The notes: generated by a model from the sequence alone, not told the origin. A stretch of 64,000 nucleotides of DNA from M3007 sp046160625 (GCA_046160625.1 JBJXGZ010000106.1:62001-126000), one strand, 5' to 3'. Positions 8,623-17,218 are shown, counted from the stretch's first letter. Program-made: numbers and translations.

Positions 8623-9285
8623 ATGGGTATCGCAATCCTCGTAAGCATCATTTTCGTCGCAGGGCTTTTGGGCGGCGCAGCCAACTATTACATGGAGCAG
8701 GCCAATGGAGCGGGCTTCCGAAAATCCCTGTTGTTGGGTCTAACAGCCGCGGCTACGGTGCCGCTTTTGTTGAACACCATGTCGAGCAGCCTTACCGACA
8801 AGTGTTTGAATGGCGAGCCTGCCGCTTATTTTGTATTCTTTGGCTTTTGCACCATAGCGGCCATCTTTTCCTCTAAATTCCTTCAATCCCTGGGGGATAA
8901 ATTGCTTCAGGAGCTAAACGAAGTAAAGCAAAAACAAGCCGACCTTGCCGAGACGACCGACGTTTTGGTTGCGCAGAATTCTGACCCTGCCGAAGCGCCT
9001 GAACCCACAACGGCTCCAGCAGATGGCGGCGATAGCAGCGAATTTGAATCCTTCAAACCTGGAGGTTCATCCAAGTCCTCCGGCGTCGTATTAAGTGAGG
9101 AGCAAAAAGTACTCAACTTGCTCCAAACCTCCAAATTCGCTTTCCGCACGGTGGAGGGCATCGCTAAGGACACCGGGATAGATATAGGGACTGTTCAGAG
9201 TAAGCTGTTAGAACTTGAAATCCTGGGCAAAGTCAAAAAAACCAGGCGCGCCCGCGACGGTGCCATGTTGTGGAGTTTGCGTTAA
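8623..9285 (+). CDS. Small membrane protein with C-terminal winged-helix (YEATS-associated-helix-like)
   Basis: A 220-residue protein. Residues 1-95 contain three hydrophobic segments (AILVSIIFVAGLLGGAANYY; LLLGLTAAATVPLLL; YFVFFGFCTIAAIF) around a short polar loop with a cysteine. Residues 100-150 form a low-complexity Ala/Pro/Ser linker. Residues 155-220 look like a winged-helix fold (LLQTSKFAFRTVEGIAKDTGI..). The membrane part resembles what is called the YEATS-associated helix region in predicted conflict systems, but I am not certain of this. It could be a membrane sensor that talks to DNA or another protein. No YEATS domain gene is nearby. Confidence 0.7.
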   Translation: MGIAILVSIIFVAGLLGGAANYYMEQANGAGFRKSLLLGLTAAATVPLLLNTMSSSLTDKCLNGEPAAYFVFFGFCTIAAIFSSKFLQSLGDKLLQELNEVKQKQADLAETTDVLVAQNSDPAEAPEPTTAPADGGDSSEFESFKPGGSSKSSGVVLSEEQKVLNLLQTSKFAFRTVEGIAKDTGIDIGTVQSKLLELEILGKVKKTRRARDGAMLWSLR

Positions 9286-9319
9286 AAGAATCTTTTGCGC
9301 CGACTTTTTTTTAACTCCC

Positions 9320-9351
9320 TTGGAAATTTACGGTTCGATTTTCTACCTTTG
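9320..9351 (+). promoter_or_regulatory. Bacteroidota-type promoter of rplY
   Basis: TTG at 9320-9322 and TACCTTTG at 9344-9351 are separated by 21 nt, matching the Bacteroidota TTG / TAnnTTTG pair. The predicted start of transcription is about 9357, about 38 nt before the ATG. Confidence 0.7.
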
Positions 9352-9394
9352 CGGGCATTTTTGAAAGAAGTATCACATTTTAGCGCACAACACA

Positions 9395-9961
9395 ATGGAA
9401 ATCATTGAATTGCAGGGTCATCAGAAAGAAAATTCCGGCAAAGTAGAAGCAGCCAAAATCCGTCGCAACGGCCAAGTCCCTGCGGTGATGTATAAAAGCG
9501 GTGGGGGCGAATCAACTCAATTTGTGCTGGAAGCAACGGCTGTCCGCCCGCTCGTTTTCACGCCTAAATTTCGAATCGCCCAAATCAACCTCAACGGTAT
9601 CACTTACAAGTGCATCGTGAAGGACATACAGTTCCACCCCGTTTCGGAGGAGGTGCTGCACCTCGATTTCCTCGAACTCGTACCGGGCAAAAAATTCAAA
9701 GCTTCTGTGCCTTTGCGTTTTACAGGCACAGCACCTGGCGTGAAAGAAGGCGGCAAATTCATCCCGAAGTTGCGTAATGTAAGCATCCTTACCACCCCTG
9801 AGAAAGCGGTAGATGAGATATACGCAGACATTACTGCCATGCAGCTCGGCGATACGATTCGTGTGCGCGACATTACGGCGCTTGATGGTGTTGAAGTTAC
9901 CAACCCGGTTGCAGTGCCGATTGCTTCTATCGAAGTGCCGCGCGCGCTGAAAGCAAAATAA
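9395..9961 (+). CDS. rplY: 50S ribosomal protein L25/general stress protein Ctc
   Basis: A 188-residue member of the long (CTC-type) L25 family. The N-terminal domain binds 5S rRNA (residues about 5-90, with KIRRNGQVPAVMY typical). The C-terminal TL5/CTC beta domain occupies about 95-185 and contains GTAPGVKEGGKF, a conserved family signature. It has its own promoter upstream and a strong intrinsic terminator downstream, so it is transcribed alone. In most genomes it sits with pth; here that partner is absent from the window. Confidence 0.95.
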   Translation: MEIIELQGHQKENSGKVEAAKIRRNGQVPAVMYKSGGGESTQFVLEATAVRPLVFTPKFRIAQINLNGITYKCIVKDIQFHPVSEEVLHLDFLELVPGKKFKASVPLRFTGTAPGVKEGGKFIPKLRNVSILTTPEKAVDEIYADITAMQLGDTIRVRDITALDGVEVTNPVAVPIASIEVPRALKAK

Positions 9962-9998
9962 TTAGTTTCTTAAATATTTGAACGTTTCAAGGTTCGTT

Positions 9999-10036
9999 AA
10001 ACGGGCGACTCGATTTTCGGGCCGCCCGTTTTTTTA
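9999..10036 (+). terminator. Intrinsic terminator after rplY
   Basis: The stem AAACGGGCG pairs with CGCCCGTTT and is followed by a run of seven Ts. It separates rplY from the GNAT gene, whose -7 element begins 20 nt further on. Confidence 0.85.
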
Positions 10037-10055
10037 ACCAGATCGGTTCCATTGT

Positions 10056-10063
10056 TACATTTG
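10056..10063 (+). promoter_or_regulatory. -7 element TACATTTG for the GNAT gene
   Basis: A full TAnnTTTG match 17 nt before the ATG at 10081. It argues against the in-frame GTG at 10063, which would overlap the promoter. Confidence 0.65.
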
Positions 10064-10080
10064 TGCCAAAGCCCGCATCC

Positions 10081-10530
10081 ATGGTAACATTTTCCTGCCT
10101 TCCTTTCGACCAACTTTCTCCACACACGCTCTATGAAATCCTTGCCCTTCGGCAGGAGGTTTTTGTAGTAGAACAAAATTGTTCGTATCAAGACTGTGAT
10201 GGCAAAGACCTCCAAAGTTGGCATCTCATGGGGCGTGACGGGTCTGGGAAACTGATCTGCTATACCCGGCTCTTACCCGAAAACCTTGCTTACCCAAATT
10301 ACGTATCTATTGGGCGGGTTGTGAGCGCTCCTTCGGTGAGGGGCACGGGATTGGGAAAAATTTTGATGGAAGAAAGTATTCAAAGATGTCGGCAACTCTT
10401 TGGGAATCAATCCATTAAAATTGGGGCACAATCTTATCTCCTGAAATTTTACGAGGGCTTTGGCTTCCGATCCACAGGCGAGGAGTATTTGGAAGATGGC
10501 ATACCACATACAAAGATGATCTTAATTTGA
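10081..10530 (+). CDS. elaA: ElaA-like GNAT acetyltransferase
   Basis: A 149-residue GNAT-fold N-acyltransferase. FDQLSPHTLYEILALRQEVFVVEQ with CSYQDCDGKD matches the ElaA subfamily. IGRVVSAPSVRGTGLGK is the acetyl-CoA pyrophosphate-binding loop (R/Q-x-x-G-x-G/A). GAQSYLLKFYEGFGF is the last strand-helix pair. The substrate is unknown for the family. The stop overlaps a TTG of the next gene, and the glycosyltransferase ATG follows 6 bp later, so they are co-transcribed. Confidence 0.9.
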   Translation: MVTFSCLPFDQLSPHTLYEILALRQEVFVVEQNCSYQDCDGKDLQSWHLMGRDGSGKLICYTRLLPENLAYPNYVSIGRVVSAPSVRGTGLGKILMEESIQRCRQLFGNQSIKIGAQSYLLKFYEGFGFRSTGEEYLEDGIPHTKMILI

Positions 10531-10535
10531 GTCGA

Positions 10536-11234
10536 ATGTCCACCGTCCAACTCTCCATTATTATCCCGACTTTGAACGAAGCAGCCAACATTGGAAGGCT
10601 TGTGCATTATTTGTTCGAAAATGGCGGCGGAGCGGTGACAGAAATACTCGTCGTGGATTGTAACAGCAAGGATGGTACTGCACAAATTGCCAAGGAAGCC
10701 GGTGCGCGGGTATTGTTTTCAGAGGAATGCAGCCGAGCGGCACAAATGAACCTGGGCGCCAGAGAAGCCCGAAGCACCGTGTTATATTTTGTCCATGCCG
10801 ACACGCTTCCGCCTGCCTCTTTTGCCGAGGATATCCAACGCGAATTGGAGGCGGGGCAAGTGATGGGCTGCTATCGTTACCAGTTCGATTCGCCCAGATG
10901 GATACTTAAGTTCAACGCTTTCTTTGTCCGGTACCGCTGGTTGTGGTGCCAGGGCGGCGACAAGACCTTTTTTGTAAAAAGGGAAGTTTTTGAGGAATTT
11001 GGTGGATACGATGAGCGATTTGTCGTGATGGAGGAATATGATTTTCTGCGGAAGGCTATGAAAAAATATCGTCTGCGTATAATTCCAAAATACGTGATCA
11101 TTTCAGCACGGAAATATGAGCACAACAGTTGGCTGCGGGTACAACTTGCCAACATTGGGGCATTCTACTTGTTCCGTTTTGGTGCGAAGCCGAGCAAGAT
11201 CAAGCAGTTTTATAAATCCTTTCTAAAGTTTTGA
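10536..11234 (+). CDS. Family 2 glycosyltransferase (TIGR04283-like)
   Basis: A 232-residue GT-A fold transferase. SIIIPTLNEAANI is the nucleotide-sugar binding start. ILVVDCNSKDGT and YFVHADTLPP carry the metal-binding DxD-type motif in the form HAD. The size and the CQGGDKTFF and EEYDFLRKA motifs match the TIGR04283 group (often linked to rSAM/selenodomain proteins, not seen here). It lacks membrane anchors. Acceptor and donor are unknown. It lies directly after the GNAT gene and 35 bp before a DUF547 protein, which suggests a small envelope-modification operon (inference). Confidence 0.87.
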   Translation: MSTVQLSIIIPTLNEAANIGRLVHYLFENGGGAVTEILVVDCNSKDGTAQIAKEAGARVLFSEECSRAAQMNLGAREARSTVLYFVHADTLPPASFAEDIQRELEAGQVMGCYRYQFDSPRWILKFNAFFVRYRWLWCQGGDKTFFVKREVFEEFGGYDERFVVMEEYDFLRKAMKKYRLRIIPKYVIISARKYEHNSWLRVQLANIGAFYLFRFGAKPSKIKQFYKSFLKF

Positions 11235-11269
11235 AAATCAACCAAAACGCTTAAAAAAATTCTTTAAAA

Positions 11270-12049
11270 ATGAAAAAAGTAGTATTCCTCTCCATAGCCA
11301 TTTTGACAGCAGCCTTGATTTGGTTTACTTGCACCAATTGCCGTTCCATCAAACGAAGCTCCACGGCAAAGCCGGTTACCCATGAAATCTGGGATGGATT
11401 GCTGAAAAAATACGTCGCTGCCGATGGTTTTGTAAATTACAAGGGTTTCATCCAGGACAGCGTAAAACTCAACGACTACCTCCGCCTGCTCGAATCCGCT
11501 CACCCGAGCGACACTGGTTGGAGCCGCCAGGAGCAAATGGCGTATTGGATCAACGCCTACAATGCCTACACGGTGCAACTGATCGTGCGCAATTACCCTA
11601 CGAAAAGCATCAAAGACATCAAGCGGGGCATCGCGTTTGTCAATTCGGTTTGGGACATCAAGTTTATCAAGATTCAAAAATACACCTACGACCTGAACAA
11701 TATTGAGCACAATATCCTGCGACCCGTTTTCAAGGACGCCCGCATACACGCTGCAGTAAATTGTGCTTCCTATTCTTGCCCCAAGTTGCTCAACGAGGCA
11801 TACACTGCCAAAGACCTTGAAAGCCAACTGGATAAGAGCATGCGCAATTTCGTGAACGACCCGCTACGCAACCAAATCACCGCCGAAAAAGCCAAGGTTT
11901 CAGAAATATTCAAATGGTTCAAAGGCGATTTTGAGCGCGACGCTGGTTCTGTGCGGGATTATCTCAATCGCTATTCCAACGTCAAATTGACGGAAAAAAC
12001 AGACATCTCGCACCTTGATTATCAGTGGTCGTTGAATGAGGCGAAGTGA
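11270..12049 (+). CDS. DUF547 domain exported protein
   Basis: A 259-residue protein with an N-terminal membrane anchor or signal (VVFLSIAILTAALIWFTC); the following cysteine pair could make it a lipoprotein, but the lipobox is weak. DUF547 covers residues about 70-200: MAYWINAYNAYTVQLI is the hallmark, and HAAVNCASYSCPKL holds a conserved cysteine/histidine neighbourhood. DUF547 is distantly related to papain-like folds; no biochemical role is established. It sits at the end of a GNAT-glycosyltransferase-DUF547 run and faces the convergent ABC permease gene with only six bases between stops. Confidence 0.88.
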   Translation: MKKVVFLSIAILTAALIWFTCTNCRSIKRSSTAKPVTHEIWDGLLKKYVAADGFVNYKGFIQDSVKLNDYLRLLESAHPSDTGWSRQEQMAYWINAYNAYTVQLIVRNYPTKSIKDIKRGIAFVNSVWDIKFIKIQKYTYDLNNIEHNILRPVFKDARIHAAVNCASYSCPKLLNEAYTAKDLESQLDKSMRNFVNDPLRNQITAEKAKVSEIFKWFKGDFERDAGSVRDYLNRYSNVKLTEKTDISHLDYQWSLNEAK

Positions 12050-12055
12050 GCATTT

Positions 12056-13132
12056 TTACTGTCTCACATCCAGCGCATCACGCAGCCCATTACCAACTAG
12101 GTTGAAGGCCAGTACCGTGAACGCGATGGCGAGCGCTGGAGCGAGCGCTAGCAGTGGTTTGCCGCCCAAAGCATAGCCATAATTTTCGTTGAGCATCGTT
12201 CCCCAGGAGGGCGCGGGCGGTTGAACGCCAAAGCCGAGGTAGCTCAGACCCGACTCTACCAAAATAGCCGTGGCAAAATTGCCCGCCGCCACCACCATCA
12301 CAGGCCCTAAAAGATTGGGCAAAATATGCCGCAGCAAAATGCGCCCATGCCCTAGTCCCATGCTCTGAGCCGCCTCTACATAGGCCAATTGCTTGATAGC
12401 CAATACTTGTCCGCGTACCACCCGGGCCACATCTACCCACATGGTTAAGCCAACGGCTAGGAATATGATGCCGATGCCCCGACCCAACGCCAATACGACT
12501 GCGAACACCAATAATAGGGTAGGGATGGACCAAACCGTGTTCACCGCCAGCATCACTAAATCGTCCACCCGACCGCCAAAGTACCCTCCGGCAGCGCCAA
12601 TCGCAACCCCGATACTCAGTGAAATAAACACAGCGATAAGTCCCACCAACAAGGACACACGGAACCCCAAAATCAACCGGCTCATAATGCAACGGCCATA
12701 TTTATCGGTGCCAAGCGGGAAATGACTGGTTTGAATTTCCTGGCTTTCCAATTGACTAATCGGCACGGCATTCGAGCGACCATTTTTTCCAAAGTATTGA
12801 AAATGAGTAGAATCGGCTGTTGTTTTCAAGCTGGTAGCTTCGATAGGAATGGGCTTGTAAGTCAATGGCTGTCCATTCAAAAGCACTGAAATCCAGGAAG
12901 ATGAAGGGGTGTCAAGGTTTGTTTTTACAGACAATATCGCCACTTTGAATCCTGGCGGCTGCAAGGCAATTTCAGGAATCTGGGCATTGGCATTCGGCGA
13001 ATTATCTGGCGCAAGGACATAGCCAAACATGGCGATAAACACGGCTGTTGCCACAAACCACAGCCCCAACAAGGCCGGGCGGTTGCGCCGAAATCGCTGC
13101 CATGTCTTTTGATATGTTGAATGTAACTCCAC
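12056..13132 (-). CDS. DppC/OppC-type ABC transporter permease
   Basis: A 358-residue inner-membrane permease for peptide or nickel-type uptake systems. After an N-terminal OppC_N helix (residues about 20-45) comes an unusually long extracytoplasmic stretch (about 46-145). Then follow five helices with the permease EAA signature EAAQSMGLGHGRILLRHILPN. No substrate-binding protein, second permease or ATPase is adjacent; scattered subunits are common in Bacteroidota. The 5' end is followed by a long perfect palindrome shared with the porin locus. Confidence 0.9.
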   Translation of the reverse strand: MELHSTYQKTWQRFRRNRPALLGLWFVATAVFIAMFGYVLAPDNSPNANAQIPEIALQPPGFKVAILSVKTNLDTPSSSWISVLLNGQPLTYKPIPIEATSLKTTADSTHFQYFGKNGRSNAVPISQLESQEIQTSHFPLGTDKYGRCIMSRLILGFRVSLLVGLIAVFISLSIGVAIGAAGGYFGGRVDDLVMLAVNTVWSIPTLLLVFAVVLALGRGIGIIFLAVGLTMWVDVARVVRGQVLAIKQLAYVEAAQSMGLGHGRILLRHILPNLLGPVMVVAAGNFATAILVESGLSYLGFGVQPPAPSWGTMLNENYGYALGGKPLLALAPALAIAFTVLAFNLVGNGLRDALDVRQ

Positions 13133-13164
13133 GCCTGCAAGTTAAAGTGGTGGGAATTAATCTG

Positions 13165-13247
13165 GCAAAAATAAACCGCAGAGGCGCGGAGAGGCAGAGG
13201 GTTGACTTTATACTCTGCGTCTCCGCGCCTCTGCGGTTTATTTTTGC
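13165..13247. repeat. Long palindrome with CGCAGAGGCGC words
   Basis: An 83-bp inverted repeat. Its outer arms begin GCAAAAATAAACCGCAGAGG and pair perfectly over about 30 bp. It lies between the starts/ends of two minus-strand genes. A second member of the family lies at 19400-19473 before the porin gene. Confidence 0.9.
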
Positions 13248-13264
13248 TTCGACACTTATTACTC

Positions 13265-15304
13265 CTATGCCCGTACAACCTTTTGTACCACCCTTCCTTT
13301 TTCCGTCTCTACACTTATAAAATACACGCCGCTCAGGCGCGGCAATTGAATCGGTACCTTGTCTTTTCCAAACGGTTCGTCCAATACCAAACGCCCCGCT
13401 GAATCCCATATCTGCACCCGTCTGATCTGGCTATTCCCCTGCGGTCGAATGTGTACAATACCATTTGAGCTGAGCGTTGGAAAAATTTTTACAAAACCCT
13501 TGTTCTCAATAGTTTTGATAGAAACTGGGCTGACAAAAACGGAATCCAAGAACGCCTCGGCAATAAGGGTAGGGGAGTGGTCGGCAGCATCAAACATGAT
13601 ACGGAACGAATCAATTTCCGGGGATGAAAACGCAAACATCGGCGCCATCCACTTGGGCGGCAGGCTTTGATACCAGACCTTGGCATTTATACTGAGTTGA
13701 CCAGTGTAACCGCCATTCTGCAGACGAAAATGCAGCACATCGGCGCCAGTGCCTTCCGTGCCGTCGGGCGCTCGGTTGAAATCAGGATCCTGGCTGATGT
13801 TTACGATTTGGGTAGTGTCGTACACGGGATCGCTTGTTTCAAAACCTTGTGGAGTCAGGCGATTGTCTTTTATCGAGATAAACCCGCGTTCCAGTACGTT
13901 GGTAAAATTACCCAGAATATCCACAGGCACCATTTCATAAATCTGCACCTGATTGGAAGCGGTAATGATATTGTAATGTGGTTCAAAATTCGGGTCTTCA
14001 TCAGGCAAACTGTAGTCGGGAGCCGTTTTGCCGGAATGGAAAATGGTTTGTCCCATTTCGTTTTTTACTTCAAATTCTACCCATGCCCGGCGCGAAGGAT
14101 ATCCCGAAGGGAACTTGTGGCCCGCTTTATTGAGCAATCGCAGGCTGAAATTCATGGAGTCGCCTGTAACATCGCCTGCCTGTAGTTGAAGGTCGAGGGT
14201 TTTGTGCTGGAGCATTCGCAGCGTGGCGGCAATTGTGCTGTCGAAATGTTCGGGTTCGGCATCAATCTCGAGTTTTTCGCGGTTGTTTTTCAGCAATTTA
14301 AGCATGGTCACGTTTGCGCCAGCGAGTTCGTGAAGGCCGAAGGGGAATTTGGCAAACAAAAACTGATAGTTCGCTGAAATAACTACCGGGTCAGCGATTT
14401 GCGGCGTGTGGCAGGCTTGGCAGGTAATGTTGTCGTGCTGTTCGTCGTACCGGCTGTTGAGCCACTCGTGGTAAGTGGCTTGTTCCACAAAAGTGCCTCC
14501 AGTAGGATTTCCTTGAAGGTCTGCCGTGTTGGTAATCAGGGTATGGCATCCTGCGCAAAGCCCGGCATCGCTGATATGGCCTCCGAAAATGGGTGTTATA
14601 CCCACAAAGTTGTGCATCGGCGGGGCGAAGGCGAACTTGTAGGGGCCGTAAGAAACTCGAATATAGTTGGTGTCGAAATTGAGTTGCCCGGAGTGCAAAT
14701 CGCCCAAAAGCTCAGGTGCTTGCGCATGGCAAATCTGACAGGTCACGCCGTCAAGCCCAAGCGTATCGGTGTAAAGATCGGAGAGCAGGTAAAAATCCTT
14801 TTTGTCGTGGAGTTTGGCCTGGTAATGGCCTGCGGGGGCGTGACAGGAGGTGCATTTATCCTGCAATTCCTTGCTGTGGCTGGGGTTGACCATGATTTCA
14901 TGGCTCACTTTGGCCCGCCAGAATGGGTCTTTGGCGCTGTTGGCCATCATGGTGCTGCGCCAGTCGTCGTAGATATTCACGTCCTCGCCTGTGGAGGTAA
15001 TGAACGCGCTCATCAGAGGGTCGTGGCCATGGCAACCGCCGCAGGTTTTGGCGGTGGGGAAGAGGATGTTGGAATCAATGGGGAGGAAGAAATTGGTGAT
15101 TGGTGGACTGGTGGATGGGTGATTGGTGGATTGTTCACCCGCCGAAGTTTTAAGGTAGGAGGGGTGATTGGTGGTTACCAATTGCCGAAAAGAGGCTAAT
15201 TCTGCCTCACTATGAAATTTATTTGCTTGATTCTCAACGGGAAAAAAGGCGAGGACAGCCACCACGGGTGGCACAACAAGGGCAAGCAGGGTGGATTTTT
15301 TCAT
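13265..15304 (-). CDS. Secreted pentahaem cytochrome c with T9SS sorting domain
   Basis: A 679-residue exported protein with a signal peptide at 1-20. Five CxxCH haem c motifs are visible: CGGCH (88-92), CTSCH, CQICH, CAGCH and CQACH. The second half is beta-rich, and the last about 75 residues (GFVKIFPTLSSNGIVHIRPQ .. GVYFISVETEKGRVVQKVVRA) form a type A sorting domain of the type IX secretion system. A haem protein delivered to the surface or outside could serve extracellular electron transfer (inference). Residues 45-72 are partly encoded by an inserted GGTGATTGG word repeat (TNHPS..PPITN). Start chosen at MKKSTLLALV, a good signal start. Confidence 0.9.
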   Translation of the reverse strand: MKKSTLLALVVPPVVAVLAFFPVENQANKFHSEAELASFRQLVTTNHPSYLKTSAGEQSTNHPSTSPPITNFFLPIDSNILFPTAKTCGGCHGHDPLMSAFITSTGEDVNIYDDWRSTMMANSAKDPFWRAKVSHEIMVNPSHSKELQDKCTSCHAPAGHYQAKLHDKKDFYLLSDLYTDTLGLDGVTCQICHAQAPELLGDLHSGQLNFDTNYIRVSYGPYKFAFAPPMHNFVGITPIFGGHISDAGLCAGCHTLITNTADLQGNPTGGTFVEQATYHEWLNSRYDEQHDNITCQACHTPQIADPVVISANYQFLFAKFPFGLHELAGANVTMLKLLKNNREKLEIDAEPEHFDSTIAATLRMLQHKTLDLQLQAGDVTGDSMNFSLRLLNKAGHKFPSGYPSRRAWVEFEVKNEMGQTIFHSGKTAPDYSLPDEDPNFEPHYNIITASNQVQIYEMVPVDILGNFTNVLERGFISIKDNRLTPQGFETSDPVYDTTQIVNISQDPDFNRAPDGTEGTGADVLHFRLQNGGYTGQLSINAKVWYQSLPPKWMAPMFAFSSPEIDSFRIMFDAADHSPTLIAEAFLDSVFVSPVSIKTIENKGFVKIFPTLSSNGIVHIRPQGNSQIRRVQIWDSAGRLVLDEPFGKDKVPIQLPRLSGVYFISVETEKGRVVQKVVRA
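15092..15180. repeat. GGTGATTGG word repeat inside the cytochrome gene
   Basis: Units of ATTGGTGATTGGTGGACTGG at 15092-15133 and again at 15163-15180 lie in the reading frame of the cytochrome and encode Thr-Asn-His-Pro-Ser and Pro-Pro-Ile-Thr-Asn peptides before the first haem motif. Confidence 0.8.
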
Positions 15305-15472
15305 AACAGGAGAACTTCGAGTTCGGCTGCGAAAGTCCGAATTTTCCTCAAAGCTTCATGGGGATAAGTTGGCCATTTGAAATATTGGTGCAATTTTTGC
15401 CCAAGATTCCCAGCCCGCTGAAACTGCGCCCCACTAATCCGCATATTTTCACGCATTACGCATTTCAACATC

Positions 15473-15706
15473 ATGGGCGAACTTTCATTCATCGGCCTTC
15501 CTGAAGAAACACACCACTGCACCAGTTACCGCGATGGAGACTGGATTGTGTGGCGATGCCCGCACTGCGAACGCTACGAACGCCGCTACAATGGACGAAC
15601 GGGTGAAATGAAGATCGTCCGAGGCGGCTCCGAGGCCCGGCACACGGGCATGAGCACTCAAGTCCAAAACATGCAGGCACTCACCAAAATCCAGTCATTG
15701 AATTGA
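15473..15706 (+). CDS. Small zinc-ribbon-like protein, 77 aa
   Basis: A short polar protein. WRCPHCERYERRYN at residues about 28-41 gives a CxxC knuckle, with a further Cys-His context near residue 15 (THHCTSY) that could complete a metal site. The tail (TGMSTQVQNMQALTKIQSLN) is helical. The ATG at 15473 is clean, and the gene is divergent from the cytochrome and convergent with the next gene. No known family is recognised; it could be a small metal-binding adaptor. Confidence 0.55.
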   Translation: MGELSFIGLPEETHHCTSYRDGDWIVWRCPHCERYERRYNGRTGEMKIVRGGSEARHTGMSTQVQNMQALTKIQSLN

Positions 15707-15713
15707 AGTGCAA

Positions 15714-16592
15714 CTATTGCACTATCAGCAATCGGTCATCCCGATAAAATGCTGTTTGTGGCTCGTCTCTGAACGTCATAGACACGACAAGGCGATAAAC
15801 CCCCTGCTCCAACGGAAAGGCACGAACCGGCACACGCAAGAAATCTTGATCCGGGAAACAGTATTCCAATGCCTCGAGCGTTTTTGCAGGGTTTCTTTCC
15901 AGGGATTTTGCAAAAAGACTCACGCTACAAGCTTTGCCATGAAATGTGCTTAGTGCCTGCATCGGAATTTGAATCTGGAAAGATTGCCCTCTACGCAGTG
16001 TTCGTTGGTGTTCTTCATTGCCTTCTGTCAGCACCAAAAAAGGTTCTGATTCCAGTTGTTCTGGCGTTGGCACAGGTTCGGCAGTTTCAGGAATTGGCAG
16101 TATAGGGGTTGGGTTTCCAAATAATTCTGGAAATAATTTCTTCAACAAAGGAGATCGCTCTTTTTTTTCAGCCTCGATTGTGTCTTCTATGATTTCTGGC
16201 GGGAAAGTTAGGGGTGTCTTTGGTTTTGAGGAGGTATTTGACCGCTGTCGTAGGCTTGTGTTCATTCCTACAAACTGGGCCACAAAGTCACCGATTTCGT
16301 TTATGCCATTTTCTTCAAATGAACGACTTTCCCTCGTGGGCAAATGCTCGATAATACCTTTAAAAGGACCTTTTTTTTCTGTGCGGTAGTAGTCGAGCCG
16401 GAAAGAAACTTTGCTTCCGGGTAGTGCATGTTCGTCCAACTCATGGCGAGGATTCTCCGCTTTCTTGCGGCAGTTTGCAAGTTCGGCTTCTAACCCACTG
16501 ACCTTTCCAAGCAGTATTTCTTCCTGCTCAATCGCACGGTCGAGTAGAGCCATCATCTGCTCTTTGGTGCGTTTTTCTTTGGATATGGACAT
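15714..16592 (-). CDS. Unknown protein: coiled coil, linker, C-terminal beta domain
   Basis: A 292-residue protein without signal peptide. Residues 1-55 form a coiled coil (EQMMALLDRAIEQEEILLGKV..). Residues 60-110 contain a beta region (KVSFRLDYYRTEKKGPFKGII). Residues 115-185 are a low-complexity linker. Residues about 190-292 form a beta domain with FQIQIPMQAL, then VPVRAFPLEQGVYRLVVSMTF ending in RDDRLLIV. This last domain resembles the C-terminal half of the next gene (16688-17218), so the two are probable paralogues at domain level. No family name is recognised. Confidence 0.75.
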   Translation of the reverse strand: MSISKEKRTKEQMMALLDRAIEQEEILLGKVSGLEAELANCRKKAENPRHELDEHALPGSKVSFRLDYYRTEKKGPFKGIIEHLPTRESRSFEENGINEIGDFVAQFVGMNTSLRQRSNTSSKPKTPLTFPPEIIEDTIEAEKKERSPLLKKLFPELFGNPTPILPIPETAEPVPTPEQLESEPFLVLTEGNEEHQRTLRRGQSFQIQIPMQALSTFHGKACSVSLFAKSLERNPAKTLEALEYCFPDQDFLRVPVRAFPLEQGVYRLVVSMTFRDEPQTAFYRDDRLLIVQ

Positions 16593-16623
16593 AATATTTG
16601 GGATTGGTTGAGGTGAAAAATGG

Positions 16624-16659
16624 AAAAGCCGCCCCGCCTAAACGGGCAGGGCGGCTTTT
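16624..16659 (-). terminator. Terminator after the 16688-17218 gene
   Basis: AAAAGCCGCCC pairs with GGGCGGCTTTT around a 14-base loop, with T runs in both directions. On the minus strand it follows the stop of the 176-residue protein. Confidence 0.8.
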
Positions 16660-16687
16660 GTTGTTTTGAACAATACAGTGCTTTAAC

Positions 16688-17218
16688 CTACACTGGTGTG
16701 TGTTCGCGGTAGAATTCAATTTTGCCAAATTCAGCAAATGCTGCCGCAAAACACGGAAGTCCGCCAGCTGCGGGGGAATCGTGCAAACGAAGCACCACCA
16801 CTGCGTCGTAAAGTCCTTCGGGTACGGTAAATGCGGGAATTGTGACAGTAGTTGAACCTGGAACGCCAGGCCAACTCATCTGAGTGATCGGGCTCAGTAT
16901 TCCTGTTCCCCAGTTGAGCGCGATTCTACCTACACCTGGGGCGAAACCGAATTCGGCAGGACCATATCTTTCGAGGAAAACCTCAATGCGCCATTGAAAC
17001 GAAGGGTCAACAACGTGGGCAAAAATCCCACTTACGCTCCAATCAAGCCTAATTTGGAAAGGTTGGTCAGTCTGAATTAGGTTGCTGTTAAAAGCATTTG
17101 TCCCTGGAGTTAGACCTCCACCTCCAGGAATTTCATTTAAGGAGGCAATCTGTGCACCACCGGAGATGTCAAAATAACCCGGCGCAATGGCTTCTGAATT
17201 CAAAGGTTTGATAATCAT
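16688..17218 (-). CDS. Unknown beta-rich protein, 176 aa
   Basis: I start at the ATG at 17218 (MIIKPLNSEAIAP); the longer reading would run through a GC-rich untranslated leader with hairpins. Residues about 25-50 are Gly/Asn rich, followed by a beta sandwich-like domain: FQIRLDWSVSG, WRIEVFLERYGP, TVTIPAFTVPEGLYDAVVV, then GKIEFYREHTPV. The second half shares pattern and order with the C-terminal domain of the upstream neighbour (FQI..., VPeGlYdavV, final FYrd). It has its own terminator and a possible -7 element (CACCTTTG on the minus strand near 17346). Function unknown. Confidence 0.75.
   Translation of the reverse strand: MIIKPLNSEAIAPGYFDISGGAQIASLNEIPGGGGLTPGTNAFNSNLIQTDQPFQIRLDWSVSGIFAHVVDPSFQWRIEVFLERYGPAEFGFAPGVGRIALNWGTGILSPITQMSWPGVPGSTTVTIPAFTVPEGLYDAVVVLRLHDSPAAGGLPCFAAAFAEFGKIEFYREHTPV

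Noticed and set aside
10063..10080. GTG start of the ElaA-like gene at 10063
   Set aside because: It overlaps the -7 promoter element, so it would not be in the mRNA.
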